A stretch of 40,994 nt of DNA, taken from NCBI GenBank assembly GCA_902520495.1, contig CABYNW010000004.1, positions 1 to 40,994 on the forward strand. Reading direction: 5' to 3'. This DNA comes from an uncultured SAR86 cluster bacterium. GTDB taxonomy: Bacteria > Pseudomonadota > Gammaproteobacteria > Magnimaribacterales > D2472. The number at the start of each line of letters is the position of its first letter. Positions within the stretch are counted from its first letter, which is position 1. The position numbers were made by a program, and so were the translations under genes. Positions 17,772 to 25,258 of this stretch are shown here, piece after piece. The notes beneath the pieces were generated by a model. It ran no database searches. It was not told the origin of the DNA and saw only the letters and a program-made list of their open reading frames with translations.

Positions 17772-20042
17772 ATGAATATATTTCACGCTGAGAAGGTGCA
17801 TAATGCTGTTGTTAAAACTACAAAAGCAACTGCTATTGCTTCTGCTGTTTTAGTAAGTGCTAATACCATAGCTCAAGAAGATCTAATGATCGAAGAAGTT
17901 ATAGTTAGCGCTCAAAAGAAATCAGAAAACCTTCAAAATGTACCAATTAGTGTTACAACATTATCTTCTGATGAGCTAGATGCACTAAATATTAAAGATT
18001 TTGCGGATTACGTTCTTCAACTGCCAGCAGCATCTGCAGTGCAAAGAAGACCTGGTCAGGGCCAGATTTTTATGAGAGGTGTTTCTGATGGAGGCAACTC
18101 TAACCAATCACTTCAAGGCCCGGCTGTAGCTATTTATTTAGATGAATCACCAGTTACTATGATTGGTGATAACCTTGATGTTCATGTTTATGACATAGAA
18201 AGAGTTGAGTCATTAACAGGCCCGCAAGGAACTTTATATGGTGCTGCTTCTCAAGCTGGTAATTTAAAAATTATTACAAAAAAACCTTCCAATGAATTTG
18301 ATGCTGGATACAACCTAAGCGCAGAATCAACAAGAGGTGGAGATGGAAGCACAATGGTTGAAGGGTTTGTAAATATTCCTTTATCTGAAAATGCTGCATT
18401 AAGGTTTGTCGGTTTCAATGACAGAGACGGAGGTTTTATTGACGCGGTTAATGATTCTATTACATATCCGGTTAGTGGAATTACAAAATCTAATGAGGTT
18501 TTTGTTGAAGATAATTTTAACGATGCGGTAAAAGATGGATATCGAGCTGCATTGAGAGTTGATTTAAGTGAGAATTGGAACCTAGATGTAAATATGATGG
18601 GTCAAGAGACTTCAACTAATGGTGTATGGGACCATAATCCTGATGAATTAGGTGAATACAACGTTAGCAGATTCTATGATGATAAATCACACGATGAGTG
18701 GACAAGATTTTCTGCAACCTTGACAGGTGATTTAGGATTTGCTGATTTAACTTTTACAACATCTAGTCTTGAAAGAGATTTTGAAGTATTAAGCGATTAT
18801 TCTCATTATGCAATTGATGGTTACGTAGAAGGTTATTACACATGCTATACATACTATTTTGGACCATGTGTTGATCCCAGTATCCAGTTTGAGAATGATA
18901 CTCACCAAGAATATGACACAACAGAAATTAGATTATCATCAAAAGTTGGTGATAAATTTAATTGGATAATCGGTGCTTTTCAAACTGAAAATATTACTGA
19001 ATATGATTCACAATGGCATGTTCCAGCAATTAACCCTGCTGCAGCAGTTCCAGGTTCTGCAGATCTTTATTATCAAACAGATCAGGTAAGAAGCGAAGAT
19101 GAATCAGCAGTATTTGGAGAGATATATTATCAAGTAAATGACAAGATAGAACTCACTTTAGGTCATAGAAAATTTGATAATGAAACAACTTTAAAAGGAT
19201 TTGTAGGGACAGTATGGTGGCCAAATTATATTTTAGGCAGCGCTACAAGACCAGATAATGTTAATTCTGTCTACGATGGAAGCGATAGCATTTCTAAATT
19301 TAATCTATCGTATCAAATAGATAATAATTCTATGATCTATATAACACAATCAGAGGGTTACAGGCCTGGCGGAGCAAATAGAACTACTCAGCTTGGAGCT
19401 ACATATGATGCTGACTTCTTAACTAGTACTGAGTTTGGCTTTAAATCAATCTCAATGGATGGCAGGCTAAGATTGAACGGCGCTATGTATCAAATGGATT
19501 GGGATGATATCCAATTAGGCTGGTTTGATTCTTCTATCTCTTTATTAGGATTAGTAGACAATATAGGTAAAGCTAATAGTAATGGTTTTGAACTAGATGC
19601 TAAGTACATACTAAGCGATACAACCACTGTATCTTTTGGATATGCAAATAATGAAGCAAAACTTAAAGAAGACTATGTTTTAAGAGGTGTTGTAGAAGCA
19701 CAAGATGGTCAAGATCTTCCTTTCACTCCTGATACAAAATATAACGTAACTGTTAATGTGGACACTTCAGATAGGTCTAATATTCAGTTTAACTATGTTT
19801 TTGTTGATGAAATGTGGAATGATTTATTCTATACCGATAGAGAAATGCAAGACTCTTATGGTATTGCAAATCTTTCATTTACAACAATGGTTGGAGAAAG
19901 TGGCTCAGTTCAGATATATATGGATAATATTTTTGATGAAGTTGCTCAACTTTATATAAACAGTGAAGATATTCAAAAATTAACTACTGTGAATAGACCA
20001 ACAACTATTGGCGTAAAATATAGTTGGAAACTTAAGCAATAG
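17772..20042 (+). CDS. TonB-dependent receptor 1
   Basis: A 756-residue outer-membrane receptor. AGGGGA at 17761-17766 is a good ribosome site for the ATG at 17772. The N-terminal export region is about 35 residues, ending SANTIAQ|ED. A TonB-box-like IEEVIVSAQKK follows (41-51), then a plug with RPGQGQIFMRG and the family motif GPQGTLYGAASQAGNLKIIT (about 154-173), and a 22-strand-type barrel. A loop carries a likely disulfide (CYTYYFGPC). The C-terminus reads YSWKLKQ rather than ending in an aromatic residue, which is unusual. Ligand unknown. It is clearly paralogous to receptor 2 at 25259. A strong terminator follows, then TPR-sulfotransferase 1. Confidence 0.94.
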   Translation: MNIFHAEKVHNAVVKTTKATAIASAVLVSANTIAQEDLMIEEVIVSAQKKSENLQNVPISVTTLSSDELDALNIKDFADYVLQLPAASAVQRRPGQGQIFMRGVSDGGNSNQSLQGPAVAIYLDESPVTMIGDNLDVHVYDIERVESLTGPQGTLYGAASQAGNLKIITKKPSNEFDAGYNLSAESTRGGDGSTMVEGFVNIPLSENAALRFVGFNDRDGGFIDAVNDSITYPVSGITKSNEVFVEDNFNDAVKDGYRAALRVDLSENWNLDVNMMGQETSTNGVWDHNPDELGEYNVSRFYDDKSHDEWTRFSATLTGDLGFADLTFTTSSLERDFEVLSDYSHYAIDGYVEGYYTCYTYYFGPCVDPSIQFENDTHQEYDTTEIRLSSKVGDKFNWIIGAFQTENITEYDSQWHVPAINPAAAVPGSADLYYQTDQVRSEDESAVFGEIYYQVNDKIELTLGHRKFDNETTLKGFVGTVWWPNYILGSATRPDNVNSVYDGSDSISKFNLSYQIDNNSMIYITQSEGYRPGGANRTTQLGATYDADFLTSTEFGFKSISMDGRLRLNGAMYQMDWDDIQLGWFDSSISLLGLVDNIGKANSNGFELDAKYILSDTTTVSFGYANNEAKLKEDYVLRGVVEAQDGQDLPFTPDTKYNVTVNVDTSDRSNIQFNYVFVDEMWNDLFYTDREMQDSYGIANLSFTTMVGESGSVQIYMDNIFDEVAQLYINSEDIQKLTTVNRPTTIGVKYSWKLKQ

Positions 20043-20058
20043 TTTTAAAGAACCATAT

Positions 20059-20089
20059 AAAAGGCTGTATCATTGATACGGCCTTTTTT
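20059..20089 (+). terminator. Intrinsic terminator after TonB receptor 1
   Basis: AAAAGGCTGTATC (20059-20071), loop ATT, GATACGGCCTTTT (20075-20087) with one G-U pair and a run of six T. The 13-bp stem is strong. The next gene starts 12 bases later at a TTG preceded by TATATA at 20089-20094. Confidence 0.93.
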
Positions 20090-20101
20090 ATATAAAGACA
20101 A

Positions 20102-21688
20102 TTGAAGACATATAGTAAAGAAAATATACCAGATCAACTCATTGAGGCAGCAAAGTTGATATCAGAAGATAAGCTTAAAAAAGCTGAACCAATACTAAGA
20201 GATTATTTAAAAGATGATCCTATGGATGTTAATGCTATGAAGCTATTAGCTGATATAGGCATTAAATTTAGAGCATACAAAGATGCTGGATACTTGCTTA
20301 CAAGAGCATTAGACCTCTCACCTGATTATGATCAAGCAAGGCTTAGTTATGCAAATTTACTTTACAAAAGACAATTACCGTTTGAGGCATTAGAACAAAT
20401 AAATATTTTATTAAAAAAAGAACCTAGTAATATTCAATATTTAACACTTAAAGCTGTTAATTTAGCTTTAGCAAATCAACATGATGATGCTTTAAGCATC
20501 TTTGAAATTATTATCAAAGATAAAAAAGTAAAAAATAATCAACTTCATTTAAGTTATGGTCATACTCTAAGAGCTGTTGGCAGAATTGATGAAGCTATTC
20601 AGTCATACAAAAATTCAATTTCTACTAAAACTGGATATGGTGAAGCATATTGGGGTTTAGCAAATCTTAAAACTTTTGATTTTAATCAAGATGATATAAA
20701 TGAAATCAAGAATTTATTGAATAACAAAGACTGCAAGATCGATGATTATTACCATTTGCTATTTGCACTCGGGAAGGCTGAAGAGGATAGACAGAATTTC
20801 GAAGGATCTATGGCTGCATATTCAAAAGGCAATCACGTTAAAAGCAAACAAGTTCCATGGAATTCCAAAGGGTTTAGTGATGAATGTGATGAACTTATAA
20901 AATTCTTTGATGAGTCTTTAATCAAGAAATATAAAGAAGTAGGTGATAAAAATTCTGATCCCATATTTGTTGTTGGTTTACCAAGATCTGGTTCAACATT
21001 GATAGAACAAATTCTTTCTTCTCATTCACTTGTAGAAGGAACAACAGAACTTCAAAATATAATAGCTTTATCAAGAAAGATAGCTAATAAAAAAAACGCA
21101 AATAGTAAGTCTGAATATCCATCAGCAATATTAAATATGAAAACTTCTGAATTTAAAAAAATGGGCGCAGCTTATATAAAAAATACATTAGATCAAAGAG
21201 TAACTGATAAGCCTTACTTTATAGATAAGATGCCAAATAATTTTGTTCACATTGGACTTATTCATTTAATACTCCCCAACGCCAAAATAATTGATGCAAG
21301 AAGAAATCCTATGGATTGTTGTTTTAGTTGTTATAAACAATTGTTTGGATCTGGGCAAGGCTTTACATACTCACAAAATAGAATTGGAAATTATTATCTT
21401 GATTACTTAAAAATAATGAATCATTGGGACAAAGTGCTTCCAAAAAAAGTTCACCGAGTTATGTATGAGGATATGGTTAAAAATACTGAATTTGAAATAA
21501 AAAAACTACTTGAATACTGTGAATTAGATTTTGAAGAAAGTTGTTTAAATTTTTATAAAACTAAAAGAACAGTAAGAACTCCAAGTTCAGAACAAGTTAG
21601 ACAACCCATATATAAGAAAGGAATTGGACAATGGGAATATTTTGACAAATGGTTAGATCCACTTAAAGAATCATTAAGAATGGAGTAA
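20102..21688 (+). CDS. TPR-repeat sulfotransferase 1
   Basis: A 528-residue protein with N-terminal TPR helices (about 10-270; for example AEPILRDYLKDDPMDVNAMK and the GHTLRAVGRIDEAIQSYK repeat) and a C-terminal sulfotransferase domain resembling tyrosylprotein sulfotransferases. The PAPS 5'-phosphosulfate loop is VGLPRSGST (291-299), and the 3'-phosphate site RRNPMDCCFS (400-409) keeps Arg, Pro, Asp and Ser. The motif YFIDKMPNN lies between them at 372-380. It probably transfers sulfate from PAPS to a protein or glycan bound by the TPR part; no signal peptide is seen. TTG is the only start near the terminator; it sits seven bases after TATATA with no Shine-Dalgarno sequence. Its close paralogue is at 28579-30531. 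Confidence 0.88.
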   Translation: MKTYSKENIPDQLIEAAKLISEDKLKKAEPILRDYLKDDPMDVNAMKLLADIGIKFRAYKDAGYLLTRALDLSPDYDQARLSYANLLYKRQLPFEALEQINILLKKEPSNIQYLTLKAVNLALANQHDDALSIFEIIIKDKKVKNNQLHLSYGHTLRAVGRIDEAIQSYKNSISTKTGYGEAYWGLANLKTFDFNQDDINEIKNLLNNKDCKIDDYYHLLFALGKAEEDRQNFEGSMAAYSKGNHVKSKQVPWNSKGFSDECDELIKFFDESLIKKYKEVGDKNSDPIFVVGLPRSGSTLIEQILSSHSLVEGTTELQNIIALSRKIANKKNANSKSEYPSAILNMKTSEFKKMGAAYIKNTLDQRVTDKPYFIDKMPNNFVHIGLIHLILPNAKIIDARRNPMDCCFSCYKQLFGSGQGFTYSQNRIGNYYLDYLKIMNHWDKVLPKKVHRVMYEDMVKNTEFEIKKLLEYCELDFEESCLNFYKTKRTVRTPSSEQVRQPIYKKGIGQWEYFDKWLDPLKESLRME

Positions 21689-21695
21689 TTTTTTT

Positions 21696-22394
21696 ATGAG
21701 ACAAATTATTGCAATTGGTGGCGGGGGATTTGGAAGAGAAATAAAAGACCTCAAGATAGAAAATTATATTATTAGCCAATCTTCAAAACATAATCCTTCT
21801 ATATGCTTTATACCTACTGCAACCGGAGACAATAGCGATTATATCGATAATTTTTATAAGGCTTTTGAATCATTGAAGTGTAAAACATCTCATATTAATT
21901 TTTTTAAACGAACTATTAACTTAGAAAAGCATATTAATGCACAAGACATAATATTTGTTGGCGGTGGTAATACTAAAAGCATGTTAGCTGTATGGAGAGA
22001 ATGGAACTTAGACAAGATTCTAAAAAAGGCATACGACAACGGAACTATTTTAAGTGGAGTAAGTGCCGGAGCTATATGTTGGTTCACAAATGGAATAACT
22101 GACTCATGGAAAGATCATCAGGCAATTCTTCCATGTCTTGATTTTGTTGAAGGAAACTTTTGCCCTCATTATGATGAAGAGCCTGAAAGAATCCCCTATG
22201 TAAAAGAAATTTTGGAAAAAGATATAATTAAGACTTGCTTAGCAGTTGAGGGTTTTTGTGCTCTTCATCTAGTTAATGATATACCTAAATTTGTTGTTAG
22301 CTTTGGAAATAAAAGTAATTCATATGATGTTTGTTGCAAAGATAATAAAATAATCCATAATCAAATCAAAGGCACAACAAAAATTCAGTTATGA
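21696..22394 (+). CDS. Peptidase S51 (dipeptidase E-like)
   Basis: A 232-residue cytosolic serine peptidase. The N-terminal IGGGGFG, FIPTATGD (38-45) and VGGGNTKSML (88-97) are family signatures. The nucleophile is Ser123 in GVSAGAICWF, and His158 lies in CPHYDEEPER. The family includes peptidase E, which cleaves Asp-X dipeptides, and cyanophycinase; the length fits peptidase E-like enzymes. GGAG at 21682-21685, inside the end of the sulfotransferase gene, lies ten bases before the ATG. The gene follows that one by seven bases, so the two may be co-transcribed. The next gene overlaps it by four bases (ATGA). Confidence 0.9.
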   Translation: MRQIIAIGGGGFGREIKDLKIENYIISQSSKHNPSICFIPTATGDNSDYIDNFYKAFESLKCKTSHINFFKRTINLEKHINAQDIIFVGGGNTKSMLAVWREWNLDKILKKAYDNGTILSGVSAGAICWFTNGITDSWKDHQAILPCLDFVEGNFCPHYDEEPERIPYVKEILEKDIIKTCLAVEGFCALHLVNDIPKFVVSFGNKSNSYDVCCKDNKIIHNQIKGTTKIQL

Positions 22395-22768
22395 AAATTG
22401 AAAACATATTCTCAATTCTACTTGGAATAGTACTCTTATTAATTTCTCTCCAATGGATTTTTACACCTAAGCTAGCTGCTGAATCGCTTAATATGGTTTT
22501 TTTAGAAGAGTATGGTAGAAATACTCAAATAAGAGATTTTACTGCATTCTTTCTTGCAACATCTATAATGTCATTTGCATCTTTTTTTACAAAACAATAT
22601 CAATGGATTTTTTGCGCTGGATTAATCTATTTTTTGGCTGCAGTTTTCAATGTATTAGCATCCATAAATCATGATGCACCAATCGCTTTTTCATCATTAA
22701 TCTCAGAAATCATATTCTGTTCAATGGCATTTATTTCAGCGTATCTATATAAGTCAAATAATTTATAA
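22391..22768 (+). CDS. Four-helix membrane protein of unknown function
   Basis: A 125-residue protein with four predicted membrane helices (about 5-25, 49-67, 72-91 and 99-119) and a conserved-looking polar stretch EEYGRNTQIRDFTAFFLA between helices 1 and 2. I do not recognise the family with confidence; small four-TM proteins of this type are often annotated as DUF membrane proteins. It overlaps the S51 peptidase by four bases (ATGA), so the two are translated together. Its end overlaps the convergent nitroreductase by six bases. Confidence 0.75.
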   Translation: MKIENIFSILLGIVLLLISLQWIFTPKLAAESLNMVFLEEYGRNTQIRDFTAFFLATSIMSFASFFTKQYQWIFCAGLIYFLAAVFNVLASINHDAPIAFSSLISEIIFCSMAFISAYLYKSNNL

Positions 22769-23314
22769 ATAACTTACAAAATCATCTGTTTTTAAAATTG
22801 GTATATTTTTCTTCTTACCAACCTCAGTCCCAATATACAGATATCCAAGAATCTGTTGATTTGAATTAAGCCCCAAATTTTTTTCTATTTCTTTATTAAA
22901 TGCTAATTTTCCAGTTCTCCATATAGATGAGTAATCCATAGCATTCAAAGCAAGCATTATATTTTGAGCAGCAGTTGCTGTTGATAATTTTTGTTCTACA
23001 GAAGGAACTTTGGGATGTTCCTTATAGGTATTTATAAGAATAATAATCATTGGAGCTCGGTATGGAGCATTTTTATATTTTTCAATAACTTCACTTGAGA
23101 CATCAGATTTAGATAAAGCATAATCATGAAATATTTTTGATAATTTATCTAGACCCTCATCCTTAACTTCAATAAAACTGCTTGGTCTAAGCCAGGCATG
23201 ATCTGGTGCTCTTAAAGCTCCTTGGTATACTACATCCATCTCATCTTTAGAAGGATAAGGTTTAGATAGTTCTCTTGCAGAGACACGATTAAGAATATTT
23301 TTTATAGCATCCAT
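22763..23314 (-). CDS. Nitroreductase family protein, YdjA-type
   Basis: A 183-residue FMN-binding flavoprotein of the nitroreductase superfamily that reduces nitro or quinone-like compounds with NAD(P)H. The motif RAPDHAWLRPSSFIEV (35-50) is the YdjA subgroup's RAPDHGxLxPWxF signature, and SxRE at 12-15 is the N-terminal flavin-phosphate region. ATAAQNIMLALNAMDYSSIWRTG (about 112-134) is the usual flavin-binding helix, and LGYLYIG lies near the end. Natural substrate unknown. A small membrane-protein gene is divergent from it, 55 bases away. Confidence 0.9.
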   Translation of the reverse strand: MDAIKNILNRVSARELSKPYPSKDEMDVVYQGALRAPDHAWLRPSSFIEVKDEGLDKLSKIFHDYALSKSDVSSEVIEKYKNAPYRAPMIIILINTYKEHPKVPSVEQKLSTATAAQNIMLALNAMDYSSIWRTGKLAFNKEIEKNLGLNSNQQILGYLYIGTEVGKKKNIPILKTDDFVSYL

Positions 23315-23357
23315 TTTATAATTATTTTAAAAGGGTTAAGATATATTTAATTAATTA

Positions 23358-23363
23358 TATAGT
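23358..23363 (+). promoter_or_regulatory. -10 element (TATAGT), leaderless type
   Basis: TATAGT ends six bases before the ATG at 23370. A TTAAGA at 23336-23341, 16 bases upstream of the -10, is a partial -35 match. No ribosome site lies between the hexamer and the start. Confidence 0.45.
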
Positions 23364-23369
23364 GAATTC

Positions 23370-23519
23370 ATGCTTTACCAACTTGGAATAATATTAATTT
23401 TTATTGTTGCTGCTTTAATTATCTCAAAGAGGTTTAAAAATAATGAAAATAAAGATCTTGTATATGAAGATGAAATGGATAAAGACGAATTAGAAAAAAT
23501 TGATGATGAGCTAGATTAA
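23370..23519 (+). CDS. Small membrane protein with acidic tail (49 aa)
   Basis: A 49-codon gene starting MLYQLGIILIFIVAALIISK: one N-terminal membrane helix (about 3-19), a basic patch KRFKNNENK, then a strongly acidic tail (EDEMDKDELEKIDDELD). Positive-inside predicts N-out, C-in, with the acidic tail in the cytoplasm. I do not recognise a family. Support comes from the -10 hexamer six bases upstream, sensible amphipathic composition, and an end that interlocks with BCCT 2: both stops are TAA sharing TTAA (23516-23519). Otherwise 23315-23515 would be a gene-free gap. Function unknown; it may be a small regulator or membrane tether. Confidence 0.7.
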   Translation: MLYQLGIILIFIVAALIISKRFKNNENKDLVYEDEMDKDELEKIDDELD

Positions 23520-25006
23520 TTTTTTAATTCACCTTCAAGAGACTTATAAAAGTGTCTACAAGCGAATACAACAATAATTGAAAAAGGTACCCCTAAAATA
23601 ACAACAGAGGTTTGAAGCGCTGTTAACCCACCGGCGAATAAAAGCACACCAGCTAAAATACCTAACAATATTGCCCATGTAATTCTAGATATAATTGGAG
23701 AATCGTCATTGATACTGGTTTGACTTTTAGATGAAAGCATTGAGGCAACCAGGGCTCCGGAGTCAGATGATGTAACAAAGAAAGTAACTATAAGAATTAA
23801 TGAAAATATTGATGCTATTTTAGAAATAGGATAAACATCAAAAAGTGCGAATAATGCAACAGTGTAATTATTATTTACAACATCGTTAATCTGACTTGTT
23901 TCATTAATAACTTGAAAAATAGCTGCGTTACCAAAGATTCCCATCCACAAAAAAACTATAAGTGATGGAACAAATAATACTCCAATAATAAATTCTTTAA
24001 TTGTTCTCCCAAACGATATTCTTGCTATAAACAGTGATACAAAGGGAGCCCATGCAAACCACCAAGTGTAAAAAAATAATGTCCAACCATTTTGCCATGA
24101 TGAGGATTGATAAACCTCAGTCCATGTAGCGGACTCTATGAGATTATTTATATAGGATCCAAAATTCTGTATAAGGGCATTTAATATAAATACTGTTGGA
24201 CCAAATACAAAGATAAAGACCATAAGAGTAGTTGCTAATATCATATTTACTTGAGATAGTTTTTTTATTCCAGAATCAAGTCCAAGACAAACACTTATAA
24301 GTCCTATTAGTGTGATTATAGTAATTATTATGATTTGATTTAAAAAGGATTCATTGATTCCAAAAACATGACTTAGTCCAGAACTTATTTGAACCGTACC
24401 CAGTCCCAAAGATGTTGTAACACCAAATACTGTAGTCAAAATTGCAATAATATCGATTAATATTGCTAACGGCTTATTATTTGCAATTTTTGATCCTAAC
24501 AATGAGCTAACTCGGAAAGGAAGTTTTTTATTATACGAAGCAAAAGCAAAACATAATCCAAGTGATGAATAGATTGCCCATCCATGAAGCCCCCAATGGA
24601 GATTTGCTAGACCTATAGCTTTTCCAGCATTGTATGAAATGTCATTATCTGTCATTCCTGGATAAGAATTCAAATGCATTATTGGTTCTGCAACACCATA
24701 AAAAAGAAGACCAATACCTAGACCCGCACTAAATAACATCGCTATCCAGTTAACATAAGAGTAGGTTGGTTTGGCATCTGGTCCACCAAGCCTAATATCT
24801 TTATATTTTGTGAAAATTAAAAATATTGAGAATATTACAAACCCATTAGCTAGTATGATAATCATCCAGCCTAAATATTTAGATAAAAAAGTTTGTAAGT
24901 CTAAAAAAAAGTATTCAGAAATATCAGAATTTAATGAGACCATTGCGGTAATAAGTGATATCAATAATACCGATATGAGAAATCTTGGTTTGCTAATATT
25001 ATGCAT
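23516..25006 (-). CDS. BCCT family transporter 2 (betaine/choline/carnitine/DMSP type)
   Basis: A 496-residue inner-membrane carrier, about 12 helices, with canonical features. TM3 is SAGLGIGLLFYGVAEPIMH (93-111), TM4 is HWGLHGWAIY (137-146) with W138 and W143, and TM8 is GWTLFFYTWWFAWAPF (307-322), keeping the aromatic box W315, W316 and W319. The loop FIARISFGRTIKEF follows. The GIG sequence in TM3 is seen in sodium-coupled members. Likely substrates are glycine betaine, choline or DMSP; sequence alone does not decide. It is divergent from TonB receptor 2 across a 252-base region holding the structured leader. It lacks a long C-terminal osmosensor tail such as in BetP. Confidence 0.94.
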   Translation of the reverse strand: MHNISKPRFLISVLLISLITAMVSLNSDISEYFFLDLQTFLSKYLGWMIIILANGFVIFSIFLIFTKYKDIRLGGPDAKPTYSYVNWIAMLFSAGLGIGLLFYGVAEPIMHLNSYPGMTDNDISYNAGKAIGLANLHWGLHGWAIYSSLGLCFAFASYNKKLPFRVSSLLGSKIANNKPLAILIDIIAILTTVFGVTTSLGLGTVQISSGLSHVFGINESFLNQIIIITIITLIGLISVCLGLDSGIKKLSQVNMILATTLMVFIFVFGPTVFILNALIQNFGSYINNLIESATWTEVYQSSSWQNGWTLFFYTWWFAWAPFVSLFIARISFGRTIKEFIIGVLFVPSLIVFLWMGIFGNAAIFQVINETSQINDVVNNNYTVALFALFDVYPISKIASIFSLILIVTFFVTSSDSGALVASMLSSKSQTSINDDSPIISRITWAILLGILAGVLLFAGGLTALQTSVVILGVPFSIIVVFACRHFYKSLEGELKN

Positions 25007-25104
25007 TTGAATAAATAAATTTAGCTTAGTGAAACATAATTAATTTCATTTATCTAGTTATAAAAAATCCATATTTCTTATTATATTTAAAATTTATATC
25101 TATA

Positions 25105-25132
25105 TTGCATCATTATTTTAAGATGTTATGAT
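25105..25132 (+). promoter_or_regulatory. Sigma70-like promoter of TonB receptor 2
   Basis: TTGCAT at 25105-25110 and TATGAT at 25127-25132 with a 16-base spacer. Transcription should start near 25139, giving a leader of about 120 bases before the ATG at 25259. Confidence 0.55.
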
Positions 25133-25138
25133 TGTTGC

Positions 25139-25258
25139 AAGACCGATTTAAAGAAATTGCTGGTCTATAAATATGGCTAAACTTCCATAGGGGGAATACT
25201 TCTGGGATACCAGGCTGGTTTATTTTGCAATTTATATTAACTAACTATGAGGACTCAT
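25139..25258 (+). promoter_or_regulatory. Structured 5' leader of TonB receptor 2 (candidate cis-regulatory RNA)
   Basis: This leader is more G-rich than its surroundings and holds several hairpins. First, AGACCGATTT (25140-25149) pairs with AAATT (25154-25158) and GGTCT (25162-25166) around a 3-base bulge. Second, TTCC (25183-25186) pairs with GGAA (25192-25195). Third, CTGG (25202-25205) pairs with CCAG (25210-25213) around GATA. Two copies of the self-complementary TTGCAA (25135-25140 and 25225-25230) frame it. It ends in GAGGA (25249-25253), the ribosome site. It does not match the conserved boxes of cobalamin, TPP or FMN riboswitches that I know. Ligand or regulator unknown. Confidence 0.5.

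Noticed and set aside
19756-19959. Same-strand second-frame ORF inside TonB receptor 1
   Set aside because: Fully inside the receptor barrel coding region with no start signal or recognisable protein features.
25139-25246. Cobalamin or TPP riboswitch
   Set aside because: The B12-box GCCACTG and the TPP CTGAGA element are absent; the region is reported only as a structured leader.
25247-25258. ATG at 25247 as start of TonB receptor 2
   Set aside because: The GAGGA that would serve as ribosome site overlaps it and is correctly spaced for the ATG at 25259.
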